DNA from: Bacillota bacterium
Lineage (GTDB): Bacteria; Bacillota; UBA4882; UBA8346
Reading direction: 5' to 3'
NCBI GenBank assembly: GCA_023417475.1
Contig: JAEZFP010000062.1
Span: 62,001 to 126,000 of the forward strand
DNA length: 64,000 nt
Position 1 is the stretch's first letter; every line of letters starts with the position of its first letter. A model generated the notes under the pieces. That model did not search any database. It worked only from the letters and a program-made list of their open reading frames with translations, and was not told the DNA's origin. Of this stretch, positions 25,722-34,336 are shown one piece after another. Made by a program: the position numbers and the translations under genes.

Positions 25722-26885
25722 ATGAATTTTGCCCAACGTACCGCCGTTTTGTCCTCGGCAATCTTTGCCCAACTGGAACAGCGCAAACAAGCGCTTTTAA
25801 AAGCAGGGCGTCCGGTGGTTAACTTCAGCATCGGCACTCCCGACCTGCCGCCGGCGCCGCATATCATGGCGACGCTGCAAGCCGAATCGGCCCGGCCGGA
25901 AAATTACCGTTACGCCATCGCCGATCTACCGGAGCTGATCGCGGCGGTGCAAGATTGGTATCAACGCCGCTTCCAAGTAGACTTGGCGCCGGAGGAGATT
26001 CTCTCCCTCAACGGTTCTCAGGACGGCTTGGCGCATATCGCGTTAACTCTGGCCGACCCCGGCGATCCGGTACTGGCGCCCGATCCCGGTTACCCCATTT
26101 TTAGTGTCGGCCCGTATCTGGCCGGCGCCGAACTGGTCAAAACGCCGTTGGTGGCGGAGAACGGCTATTTGATTGATTTCGCGGCCATTCCCCAGGCAGT
26201 GGCCGCCAGGGTCAAATTGATGATCGTCTCCTATCCCAACAATCCGGTGACCGCCACCGCGCCGCCGGAATTTTACGAGCAACTGATCTGGTTCGCCAAA
26301 AAACACGATATTGTGGTGCTGCACGACAACGCCTATTGCGAGCTGGTCTTCGACGGCGAACGCGGCGGCAGTTTCTTGAGTTACCCCGGCGCGAAAGAAG
26401 TAGGGATCGAATTTAACTCGCTATCGAAGACCTATAATATTCCCGGCTGCCGGATCGCTTTCGCCATGGGCAACCGCAAAATCATCGAACAACTGCGGAC
26501 CCTCAAGTCCCATCTTGACTACGGCGTCTTTCTGCCGATCCAACAAGCGGCGCTCGCGGCGCTCAACGGTCCCCAGGACTGCGTCGCCCACACCGTGGCG
26601 ACCTACCAACGCCGGCGCGATCTGCTCATTGAAGGCCTGGGCCGGGTTGGCTGGTCAATCCCCAAAACCCCGGCGACGATGTTCATGTGGGCGCCCATCC
26701 CCAAACGGTTCGCCGCGTCGGTGGATTTCGCGTTTGAACTGATGGAAAAGACCGGCGTAATCGTGGTTCCCGGCAGCAGCTTCGGCGCGGGCGGCGAAGG
26801 GTATGTCCGTTTGGCCATGGTGCAGCCCGAGGCGCAGATCCGTCAGGCGATTGCGGCGATTGCGGCGAGCGGAATGTTACGGTGA
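25722..26885 (+). CDS. Class I/II PLP aminotransferase, LL-diaminopimelate aminotransferase-like
   Basis: About 387 residues of aminotransferase fold type I. NFSIGTPDLPPAPHI is at the start, SLNGSQDGLAHIALTL near residue 93, SYPNNPVTATAP near 170, and the PLP lysine is in NSLSKTYNIPGCRIAFAMG near residue 232. The closest pattern is DapL and related aspartate aminotransferases, so lysine or cell-wall diaminopimelate synthesis is possible but not certain. ATG 25722 is preferred (AGGTGA 6 nt upstream) over GTG 25713. It is flanked by two direct copies of a dispersed repeat. Confidence 0.8.
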   Translation: MNFAQRTAVLSSAIFAQLEQRKQALLKAGRPVVNFSIGTPDLPPAPHIMATLQAESARPENYRYAIADLPELIAAVQDWYQRRFQVDLAPEEILSLNGSQDGLAHIALTLADPGDPVLAPDPGYPIFSVGPYLAGAELVKTPLVAENGYLIDFAAIPQAVAARVKLMIVSYPNNPVTATAPPEFYEQLIWFAKKHDIVVLHDNAYCELVFDGERGGSFLSYPGAKEVGIEFNSLSKTYNIPGCRIAFAMGNRKIIEQLRTLKSHLDYGVFLPIQQAALAALNGPQDCVAHTVATYQRRRDLLIEGLGRVGWSIPKTPATMFMWAPIPKRFAASVDFAFELMEKTGVIVVPGSSFGAGGEGYVRLAMVQPEAQIRQAIAAIAASGMLR

Positions 26886-26918
26886 TTGCAATTAAAATTC
26901 GCAATGAAAGTTTCGCAA

Positions 26919-26945
26919 CGGTCGGGTAAATTACCTGACCGCTTT
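26919..26945 (+). terminator. Terminator of the aminotransferase gene
   Basis: CGGTCGGGT (26919-26927) pairs with ACCTGACCG (26933-26941) with one G-T pair and a 5-nt loop, followed by CTTTT, 34 bp after the stop. Confidence 0.65.
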
Positions 26946-26951
26946 TGTCAT

Positions 26952-27203
26952 GTTCCGGAATGATTCCGGAAGTTGCCAAAACTATTTTGGAATGCGCCTA
27001 AACTATTTTGCAACATGCCGCAACCATTTTGGAGCGTGCCAATATCCTTTTGGAACATCCCACAATCATTATGGCGCTTGCCAATATTATATTGAAACAT
27101 GCCAAAACTGTTTTGGAACGTGCCTAAATCGTTTTGGAACATGCCTAAATCGTTTTGGAACATGCCAAAACTGTTTTGGCGCTTGCCGGAGTTGTTGGGG
27201 CGA
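26952..27203. repeat. 21-bp minisatellite, about 12 units
   Basis: Units of the form ATGCCAAAACTGTTTTGGAAC repeat with an exact 21-bp period from 26973 (26994, 27015 and so on to 27162), with degenerate units at each end. Units differ mainly in the middle AAACTG/AAATCG triplets. Several frames on both strands stay open and would give heptapeptides such as MPKLFWN or FQNSFGM. No ribosome site or recognisable protein supports translation. The array runs straight into dispersed-repeat copy B. This is the main content of the 659-bp gap 26886-27544. Confidence 0.95.
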
Positions 27204-27287
27204 CTCACCCCCCTAGCGGCCGCGAGTGCCGGTTGGAACTTTTTACCTTCCCCCTCTCTGCGACTGCGCAGCGAGGGGGTGCCATGG
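27195..27287. repeat. Dispersed repeat, copy B
   Basis: TTGGGGCGACTCACCCCCCTAG is followed by CCCCCTCTCTGCGACTGCG, a GAGGGGG arm and TGCCATGG, paralleling copy A at 25475. The following stretch to about 27480 also shows a reversed match (CGGCCACGCCGGGGCAAG on the minus strand) to sequence just left of copy A. Confidence 0.6.
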
Positions 27288-27481
27288 AACAATGGTGGTT
27301 GGTTAAACTTAAAAGACTTATGTTGGTCCGCCGCGGGTTGCGGACGAAGCTTCGCAAGAGGATTGGCTCGACTCTCACGCCGCTGGTCTTCGGCTGCGAA
27401 AGCACCACCAATACCCTGTTAGGGGAAGGGTAGCTAGGCTTTATTTTCATCCCTTCGCTTGCCCCGGCGTGGCCGACTACC

Positions 27482-27516
27482 AAAAAACTAGGACGGCTTA
27501 CCGATCCTAGTTTTTT
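27482..27516. terminator. Terminator downstream of the GH4 gene
   Basis: AAAAAACTAGGA and TCCTAGTTTTTT form a 12-bp stem with an 11-nt loop, usable on both strands. On the minus strand it closes the sugar transport operon. Confidence 0.85.
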
Positions 27517-27544
27517 CGTTCAAGAGCGCTTATTAAAAATCCGG

Positions 27545-28927
27545 TCAAATCTCCCAGCCCGGCAAATAGGCCTTGGTATTGGCCAACATCTCGTCAAACA
27601 ATACCCGGGCCGGTTGCGGATCAAGCGTCAGCAACGGTTCGTTGAGGAAAGCGCGGAAAGCCAGTTCGCGATCTTTGGTCAACGCCGCTTGATTGATGGT
27701 CTCCTGGTTGATGGCGTGGCGAGCGACCATGCTTTGGATCGCGGCCGGTAATTTGCCCGCCAGCAGCGGCCGGATACTGTCGGAGGCGAGCAAGGCGTTG
27801 GTTTCGACGATGGCGCCGAGCGGCAGCCCTGCGATTTGGCCGCGGTTTGGCAAGTTGACGTTGGTCACCAGATCGCCCAATCCCAACAAAGCCTTGATCT
27901 GACGGACGCCTTCCTCACCGGTGGCTTTTAACTCCAGCTTCTCGGCGCCGGAGATCAAACGTTGCCGTTGTTCATTGATCCCCACCCGGCGTTTTTTCCG
28001 GAAATCAACCGTGGTCAGATGGAACTTCCACTGTTTGACCGTCTCCGGATCTTTTAGGTACCAAGGGGGTAAAAACTCCGCCAGATGGCGATCACCGGCC
28101 GCGGCGATGATCCCGAAACGTAGAAAGAGATCGAACTTGACCCGGTGCGCAAAACTAAACGGATCGGTATCCCAAGCCTTGCCGTTGATCTCATAGCCGC
28201 TTTCCAGATACTTGAGGGCAAATTCCCGGTACAGCGGGAAAAGATCGATGCCCTGATAACGCGCTTTGTCAAGCCAAGTGAAATGGTTGACGCCCAACAC
28301 ATTGACTTTGATCTCGTCGCGGGTCGCTTCAATGCCCATAACCTCTTTCAACATCGCCGCCAACAGTTCCTGGGTGCCAAAAACCTCATGGCAGCAACCA
28401 AAGGCTTTGATCTGCGGAAACACTTCATATAAGGTCCGGGTGCATTGCGTCATCGGGTTGGTGTAGTTGATGACCCAAGCATCCGGGGCGTACGCGGCGA
28501 TTTGCTTCGCAAACTCGGCGTAAAGGGGCACGGTCCGTAGTGCCCGCATCAAACCGCCCGGGCCGACGGTATCGCCCACCGATTGATAGATGCCGTATTT
28601 TTCCGGCGCGTGGACATCGGAGTCCATCTCGTCGAAGGTTCCCGGCAAAATCGAGATGATAATGAAGTCGGCGCCGGTGATCGCCGCTTCCATACTGGTT
28701 ACCGTCCGGTAGGCCCATTTGCCGTTCGCAGCGGCGCGTTGGGTCATCAGGTTGCCGATTAACTCATTGTCATGAGCGGCGGCGGTATCAATATCATAGA
28801 GCCGGACGGTCCCTGAAAGTTTCGCTTCGAGCGCTAGGTCCTGCATCAATTTGTAAGCCCATTCCCGGGAACCTCCGCCAATATAGGCAATATTGAGATC
28901 CTCCACCCGATCTCCGTTATAACGCAT
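27545..28927 (-). CDS. lplD: Glycoside hydrolase family 4, probable alpha-galacturonidase (LplD-like)
   Basis: A 460-residue GH4 enzyme. These use NAD+ and a metal to cleave glycosides by an oxidation-elimination route. Seen are the Rossmann IAYIGGGSREW, YTNPMTQCT, the active-site CHEVFGTQ near residue 180 and GVNHF. The CHEV tetrad is, as I recall, the mark of alpha-galacturonidases such as B. subtilis LplD, unlike CHS, CHG or CN/DxP in other GH4 enzymes. The GTG at 28906 with GGAGA is an alternative start. It is the last gene after the two permeases, as in lplABCD. Confidence 0.85.
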   Translation of the reverse strand: MRYNGDRVEDLNIAYIGGGSREWAYKLMQDLALEAKLSGTVRLYDIDTAAAHDNELIGNLMTQRAAANGKWAYRTVTSMEAAITGADFIIISILPGTFDEMDSDVHAPEKYGIYQSVGDTVGPGGLMRALRTVPLYAEFAKQIAAYAPDAWVINYTNPMTQCTRTLYEVFPQIKAFGCCHEVFGTQELLAAMLKEVMGIEATRDEIKVNVLGVNHFTWLDKARYQGIDLFPLYREFALKYLESGYEINGKAWDTDPFSFAHRVKFDLFLRFGIIAAAGDRHLAEFLPPWYLKDPETVKQWKFHLTTVDFRKKRRVGINEQRQRLISGAEKLELKATGEEGVRQIKALLGLGDLVTNVNLPNRGQIAGLPLGAIVETNALLASDSIRPLLAGKLPAAIQSMVARHAINQETINQAALTKDRELAFRAFLNEPLLTLDPQPARVLFDEMLANTKAYLPGWEI

Positions 28928-28977
28928 CTTCGGCCACGACCTTTCTATTTTTACAAACGAATAAAGTTGCCAATTGG

Positions 28978-29817
28978 TTATCCTTTCAACCCCGTGGTTG
29001 AAATTCCTTCAACAAAGTACTTTTGGGCGGCGACAAACACGATCACCGGCGGGATGATGGTTACGACCGACATCGCCAAAACCTGGTTCCAATTGACCGT
29101 CGAACCGACATCAAGCGTCACCCGCAAGCCCAACGCCAATGGATACTTATCGACGCTGCTGATATAGATCAATAAGTTGAAAAAATCATTCCAGCGCCAG
29201 ATGAACTCGAACAAAATGACTGAAAAGAGCGCCGGTTTACAAAGCGGCAGCAAGATCCGGGTCAAGATCTGGAAGGTGTTGCAGCCGTCAATATATGCCG
29301 ACTCATCAAGCTCTTTGGGGAGTCCCCGTAAGAACTGGACCAGCATAAAGATGAAGAAGGACTGACCGGCGCAGAGCGCCGGGAGATAAAACGGCAAATA
29401 ACTGTCAAGCCAACCCAAATTCTTGAACAAAATATACCGCGGCACAATGATGACCGTATGCGGTAACATCAAGGTCGAAATCATCAAGGCGAATAGCACT
29501 TTTCGGAACGGGAAATTGATCCGGGCGAAACCGTAGGCCACCACGATACTGGAAAGCAAGGTGAGGGTGACCGTCGGGAAGACCAATTTCAACGAGTTCA
29601 TAAAGAAGGTTCCGAAATTGTTCTGTCCAAAACCGACCCACCCGCTCACATAGGCGTTCCACATGAATCGGGACGGAATAATGCTTAACGAAGAGAATAT
29701 CTCCTCCGTCGGTTTTAACGAGGAAGCGACCAGCCAAATCAACGGGTAAGTAAAGACGAAACCCAACAAACAGAGGAACAGATGCGAACCGAGATGTAAT
29801 TTTTCACGTTTTGCCAT
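28978..29817 (-). CDS. Carbohydrate ABC transporter permease (MalG/LplC type)
   Basis: A 279-residue inner-membrane protein with six predicted helices and the EAA loop LPKELDESAYIDGCNTFQI near residue 180, which docks the ATPase. It matches CUT1 family MalG-like subunits. Its ATG overlaps the stop of the preceding permease (TAATG), so the two are translationally coupled. No ATPase gene lies nearby, so a shared MsmK-like ATPase from elsewhere is probably used, as for other lpl-type systems. Confidence 0.92.
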   Translation of the reverse strand: MAKREKLHLGSHLFLCLLGFVFTYPLIWLVASSLKPTEEIFSSLSIIPSRFMWNAYVSGWVGFGQNNFGTFFMNSLKLVFPTVTLTLLSSIVVAYGFARINFPFRKVLFALMISTLMLPHTVIIVPRYILFKNLGWLDSYLPFYLPALCAGQSFFIFMLVQFLRGLPKELDESAYIDGCNTFQILTRILLPLCKPALFSVILFEFIWRWNDFFNLLIYISSVDKYPLALGLRVTLDVGSTVNWNQVLAMSVVTIIPPVIVFVAAQKYFVEGISTTGLKG

Positions 29818-30710
29818 TAGAAGTTACCTCCGTCTTCATAGTGGATCCAAGACGAAGAGGTCCGGAAGATCAATCCGGTAAAGAGCATGATTACCCCGAA
29901 CAATACCCAGGAGAGCGCGGAAGCGTAGCCCATCTTCATATATTGGAAACCGTTCTGATAGATCATCAAGCCATAAAGGTAGGTTGATTTTAACGGTCCG
30001 CCGTTGGTCACGACAAACGCCGCGGTGAACTCTTGGAAGGCATTGATCATCTGCATAATCAAATTAAAGAACAGAATCGGCGTTAATTGCGGGATGGTGA
30101 TGCAGAAGAACATCCGCAATTTCGAAGCGCCGTCCACCGTGCCCGCTTCATAAAGTTCCTGCGGGATCTGTTTCAAACCGGCCAAAAAGAGGACCATCGA
30201 CGATCCGAACTGCCAGACGGTTAACAGACTGATTGTAAATAGCGAGGTGGCCGGATCGCCCAGCCAATTGACAGGCGGGATATGGAAAAAGGCGATGCAC
30301 TTGTTGACAATTCCTTCATTCATAAAGAGGGTCCGCCACAGAATGGCGATGGCGACGCTCCCGCCCAAAATCGACGGCAAGTAGTAAATTGCCCGGTAAG
30401 CGTTGATCCCGCGCATCTTTTGATTTAAGGCCATCGCAATCAGCAGCGACATGACCAGCTTGGCCGGAACGGCGTAAAGCACATAGATAAACGTCACTTT
30501 CAGCGATTGGTAAAAATCAGGGTCCATCGTGAAGATCTTGATAAAATTATCGAAACCGATAAAACGCGGCGCTCGGAATAAATTCAAGTCCGTAAAAGAA
30601 TAGTACAGGGAAGAGAAAAACGGATACAATTGAAAGATCAGAAAACCGATTAACCACGGAGCGATATACAGAAATCCAAAATAATTATAGCGTTGCTGGT
30701 TGGTACTCAT
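29817..30710 (-). CDS. Carbohydrate ABC transporter permease (MalF/LplB type)
   Basis: About 297 residues with six helices (YIAPWLIGFLIFQLYPF first) and the EAA loop IPQELYEAGTVDGASKLRMF near residue 210. It pairs with the MalG-type subunit downstream. The reading frame continues 24 codons upstream to 30782, but the start at ATG 30710 fits the family N-terminus. AAGGCGAG lies 12 nt before it. A strong hairpin separates it from the binding-protein gene. Confidence 0.9.
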   Translation of the reverse strand: MSTNQQRYNYFGFLYIAPWLIGFLIFQLYPFFSSLYYSFTDLNLFRAPRFIGFDNFIKIFTMDPDFYQSLKVTFIYVLYAVPAKLVMSLLIAMALNQKMRGINAYRAIYYLPSILGGSVAIAILWRTLFMNEGIVNKCIAFFHIPPVNWLGDPATSLFTISLLTVWQFGSSMVLFLAGLKQIPQELYEAGTVDGASKLRMFFCITIPQLTPILFFNLIMQMINAFQEFTAAFVVTNGGPLKSTYLYGLMIYQNGFQYMKMGYASALSWVLFGVIMLFTGLIFRTSSSWIHYEDGGNF

Positions 30711-30847
30711 CGTGTAATTCAACTCGCCTTCGTTGTGTTCAAACTTCCAAGTCCTTCGGGATGTGAGAGAATAAATCCCCATATCTCTGTTGCAATGATG
30801 TTCATCCGATGAGGCGACGCAAGAAAGTTCGCAATTTGGCCGGTTAT

Positions 30848-30880
30848 TTCAAAGCACAGCCAGGGCGGCTGTGCTTTGAA
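30848..30880. other. Intercistronic stem-loop after the binding-protein gene
   Basis: TTCAAAGCACAGCC and GGCTGTGCTTTGAA form a 14-bp perfect stem with a 5-nt loop, 23 bp past the binding-protein stop. No T tract follows on the minus strand. Such hairpins commonly protect the upstream mRNA and give excess binding protein over permease. Confidence 0.7.
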
Positions 30881-30903
30881 GCAACCTGAGGGAGGGGGGA
30901 AAG

Positions 30904-32193
30904 TTACTTTTGATTTTTGAGTTCGTTTAATTTGGCTTGGAATTGAGCGATCAATTCATCAGCCGCTTTTTGCGGGGTGATTTTGCCAAAACCGACTTTT
31001 TGGACGGTTTCGGAAAAGATATTGACGATCTCGCTATTGTTGGTGGCTGGGGTTTCAGGAATACCGGCATTTTTAAGCCCGACGCTCACTGCGTCCGCCA
31101 CGGTCTTCTCGAGGAGGTTTTTTGCGGCCAAGGTTTGCCGGCCGATTTCGGTCGGGGGAACGCCGCGGCTCATCCCAAGAATGGCGATGGCTTCCGGATC
31201 GTTAAAGAACCAGTTGACAAATTTCGCCGCTTCTTTCGGTTGCGCGGTCCGGCTATTGATCCCGATGACTTGCGCCGGACGGACGATCAAGCCGGTGTTT
31301 TTGGCGCCTTTCGCAAAGGCCGGGCGCATAATTCCCATTTGGAAGTTGGGGCGTTTATAAATTTCCATACTGGAAGCCCAGTTGAGATTCATCACAACTT
31401 TACCGCCGGTCCATTTCGGATCCTGTTCCATCTTCTTATCAAAGAGCATGGATTCTTCAAACGGTTCAATGGTGCCGTTTTCGATCAGCTTCCGGAAATA
31501 GGTGAAAGCTTCGGCCAGTTGCTGCTTGTTAAAGCCCATGGCGTAATCGGCGGTCAACCACGGTTTGCCGGTTTTATTGCCGACATAGGCCTTGATAAGG
31601 TCCATGCTCGAACGGAGGTCGGTTTGCAACAGGTAGCAACCGCTGTCTTGTTTATGAACTTTCGCGCCGATTTCAGCGAGGTTATCCCAATTCCAAACAG
31701 TGGCGGCGGGGATGCCCAGCTTCGCGGCCAACGTGGTGTTCACGGCAAAGGTGGCGGCATTGATTCCGGTCGGCAGTCCGACCAGTTTACGATTGACGGT
31801 ACACAAATCGGCCAGGAATTTCTTGTCAAACCCGTTCATATTGATTGACGATTTATATTTGTTCAAATCCAGGAAGAGGTCGCCTTGGGCCATCAAATCG
31901 GCTAGCCAGGGTTGGTCGAGTTGGATGATATCCGGAGCGTTGCCACCGGCCAATTGGGTCAACAGCTTCTGTTGATAGCCGTCCCACCCGCTATATTCGG
32001 CGGCGATTTTCACATTCGGATTCTTTTTGACGTATACTTCGATCGCGGCTAACGTGTCCTTATGCCGGGCTTCGCCGCCCCACCAGGAAAACCGCAGCCG
32101 AACTTCTTTGGGAGCAGCCCAAAGCAATGAATTACAGGTTACGAAAGAAACTGCGACAAGAAGCAAAACCGCTGCTTTCAAAACCTTTTTCAT
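30904..32193 (-). CDS. ABC transporter sugar-binding protein
   Basis: A 429-residue family 1 extracellular solute-binding protein. A signal peptide with a hydrophobic core (VLLLVAVSFVTC) ends near LLWAAP, and the Cys does not sit in a good lipobox. The mature part shows RFSWWGGEARHKDTL, GGNAPDIIQLDQPWLADL and LPTGINAATFAVN, as in maltose/oligosaccharide binders. With the GH4 enzyme it probably captures galacturonate-containing oligosaccharides, by inference from context. GGAGG is 6 nt before the ATG. Direct repeats upstream suggest control by the adjacent YesN-type regulator. Confidence 0.9.
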   Translation of the reverse strand: MKKVLKAAVLLLVAVSFVTCNSLLWAAPKEVRLRFSWWGGEARHKDTLAAIEVYVKKNPNVKIAAEYSGWDGYQQKLLTQLAGGNAPDIIQLDQPWLADLMAQGDLFLDLNKYKSSINMNGFDKKFLADLCTVNRKLVGLPTGINAATFAVNTTLAAKLGIPAATVWNWDNLAEIGAKVHKQDSGCYLLQTDLRSSMDLIKAYVGNKTGKPWLTADYAMGFNKQQLAEAFTYFRKLIENGTIEPFEESMLFDKKMEQDPKWTGGKVVMNLNWASSMEIYKRPNFQMGIMRPAFAKGAKNTGLIVRPAQVIGINSRTAQPKEAAKFVNWFFNDPEAIAILGMSRGVPPTEIGRQTLAAKNLLEKTVADAVSVGLKNAGIPETPATNNSEIVNIFSETVQKVGFGKITPQKAADELIAQFQAKLNELKNQK

Positions 32194-32292
32194 TTCCTAC
32201 CTCCATCATTGTTTATCAATGCGCAGTCGCGTTTGTTACTATCATGTTACCAACAAATGTCCCGATTGTTAAGGGGCCGGTTTCTATAAAAG

Positions 32293-32334
32293 GTATCATT
32301 TCTTGACAATTCAACGCTGGAAAAAGTATCATTT
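32293..32334 (-). promoter_or_regulatory. Direct repeats upstream of the sugar-binding protein gene
   Basis: AAATGATAC occurs twice on the minus strand (32293-32301 and 32326-32334), each inside a longer AAATGATACYTTTT match, 33 bp apart (three helical turns). A poor -35 and a TATAGA-like -10 near 32284-32289 follow. This is the expected layout for an AraC-type activator. The 368-bp gap from 32194 to 32561 holds no gene. Confidence 0.5.
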
Positions 32335-32561
32335 TTTAACAGGACACCGTCGTCAAACGTAACGGAAATATTACCGCTTTAAACAATTCGGGGATTTCCC
32401 GTTCGAAAACCGCAGTTTTTCCAATCTCACCGTTGCATTAATAATGATTGGAATTTGTTGAAACCTGGAAATCCCCCCAGATTCCAATTTCAAAAAGAAC
32501 ACTTGGCGTTAACCAAATGTTCAAATTGTTCCAAAATATTAGCCCGGCCACACGACTTTCG

Positions 32562-34334
32562 TTACGATATCAAGGGAATTTTAATCCGAATCGCGGTCCC
32601 TAGGCCATGTTTACTGTTGACCGTAAAGACCGTCGTGTCGCCAAAGGTCAACTGCAAACGTTTTTTAGTGTTTAATAAACCAATGTGAGCGCTGTCTTCC
32701 GGTGCTTCCGCCAACTCCGCCCGCACTGCATCCAGTTGGTTCCTGGTCATGCCCAAACCATTGTCAATCAAGGCGATATATAAGAAATCGCCCTTGCGGT
32801 AAATTTTGATTTTGATATACGACTTCCCGGGTTTTTCTTTAATCCCGTGATAAATGCTGTTTTCAATTAACGGTTGCAATAACAAACGAATCACCGGGAG
32901 TTCCAAAACCGGTTGGTCATATTCCCAAAATAATTCAAACTTGTCCCGGTAGCGAACTTTTTGGATCTGAACGTAACTGCGGGTGCTGTTGATCTCCTGG
33001 GCCAGCGATACCAGACGTTTCGGCGAATCCAGCGAATACTTTAAAATATCCGAGATGTTTTCAAGCATCTGGCTGGTTTCATTCGGTTCCTTGGTCAGCT
33101 CGATGATCTTCCATTTGATCGTCTCCAAGGTGTTAAACAAAAAATGCGGATTGATTTGCGATTGTAACGCCAATAATTCGATGGCTTGGATCTTATATTT
33201 CCGTTCCGACAGTTGGAGTTGCAGATAGTTTTCGACCACGAACTTTTTCAAGATGTTATAGGTGATATAGTCGTATTCGTCGTTGGTTTGTTCGGGAAAC
33301 GGCGGAAGCGGACTCCCCTTCTCCACCGAATCAAAGATGGAAATGATGTTTTGGATCCGCCGGTAATTGCTCCGGGTCAACCAATAGGTAAAACCCAAAC
33401 CGAGGACGACCGAGAAGAGCAACAGCCCCAGCGTTAACGAACGCAATTTGTTGGGAACATTGTAAAGAGTGCGTTGCGGGACAATCGAAATATACTTCCA
33501 ATGGTACCGGTCGGAATCAAACCGGGCGATCATCACTCGCCCACGGCGGGAAGGATAGGCGACGCTTGACCGGTTTTGCCGAATCACCCTTACCAACTGT
33601 TCCTTGGTAAGGTAATCGCGGGGGCCGGTCTCTAAAATCGGTTGATTATTCTCATCCAAAATCACAATGCTTTGATTGGGAAAGGTCGCCAAACTTTTTA
33701 ATAGCCGCTCGATGTAGTCGGCGTATATATTGAGCACAATCACCCCGGCATTTTTACTTTCCGCGATATAAAGCCGCCGGTAAATTGTTAAAACCTTATT
33801 TGGCCGGTTTTCAAAATGATAACGTTGGACACTCCGGGGTTCGGTCCAGATTAACTTGGTGGCCCCCATTTGGGTGTAACTTTGATACCAGGAAGTGTCA
33901 TAATACCTGCTATCAACCACGCCCTCCCCGGTGGTTAAAAATCTGCGGTTGGGGTTGTTCAAATACACATAAATCGAATGAATATAGGGACGGGCGTTGG
34001 CGGGAGCGTCGATGAAGTTCTTAATGGTGGTTAAGACGCCATACTCTTCGAAGGTCGTAACGTCGACCGAACGGCTCAGGATTTTCTTCAACTTCAAGGT
34101 AATGTCGGGATTATTGCCGAAGTTGAGATTAAGGGAGTCCAGCTCATTGAAGATAAGCTCCAAATTATCCTTAGTCAATTTCAAAATATTCCCGTTATTC
34201 TTATTAATTTCCTCTTCGACAAATTGTTTGGTGATCAGTGACGAGGTCATCCCCAAAATACACAGGGGAATGATCAGCGTGAACATCAACAACAAAAAGT
34301 TACGAATGAAAAACCGCGAACTGATGTTGGTCAT
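32562..34334 (-). CDS. Sensor histidine kinase, YesM family
   Basis: A 590-residue membrane sensor. TM helix 1 spans about 12-33. An extracellular Cache-like sensor of about 260 residues follows, then TM helix 2 (about 300-320), a HAMP-like linker, the His_kinase box QSINPHFLFNTLETIKW (phospho-His near residue 407), and an HATPase_c domain with PLIENSIYHGI and DNGLGM. It starts 2 bp after the response regulator (TAA then ATG). In B. subtilis YesMN-type pairs sense plant-polysaccharide fragments. Here it likely controls the ABC operon downstream. Confidence 0.92.
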   Translation of the reverse strand: MTNISSRFFIRNFLLLMFTLIIPLCILGMTSSLITKQFVEEEINKNNGNILKLTKDNLELIFNELDSLNLNFGNNPDITLKLKKILSRSVDVTTFEEYGVLTTIKNFIDAPANARPYIHSIYVYLNNPNRRFLTTGEGVVDSRYYDTSWYQSYTQMGATKLIWTEPRSVQRYHFENRPNKVLTIYRRLYIAESKNAGVIVLNIYADYIERLLKSLATFPNQSIVILDENNQPILETGPRDYLTKEQLVRVIRQNRSSVAYPSRRGRVMIARFDSDRYHWKYISIVPQRTLYNVPNKLRSLTLGLLLFSVVLGLGFTYWLTRSNYRRIQNIISIFDSVEKGSPLPPFPEQTNDEYDYITYNILKKFVVENYLQLQLSERKYKIQAIELLALQSQINPHFLFNTLETIKWKIIELTKEPNETSQMLENISDILKYSLDSPKRLVSLAQEINSTRSYVQIQKVRYRDKFELFWEYDQPVLELPVIRLLLQPLIENSIYHGIKEKPGKSYIKIKIYRKGDFLYIALIDNGLGMTRNQLDAVRAELAEAPEDSAHIGLLNTKKRLQLTFGDTTVFTVNSKHGLGTAIRIKIPLIS

Positions 34335-34336
34335 GA

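Noticed and set aside
27205..27483. Frames across dispersed-repeat copy B, such as a 92-codon minus frame
   Set aside because: They follow the repeat and its reversed match near copy A. There is no ribosome site or conserved protein pattern.
30937..31848. A 303-codon plus-strand frame
   Set aside because: It is antisense to the sugar-binding protein and has no recognisable protein features.
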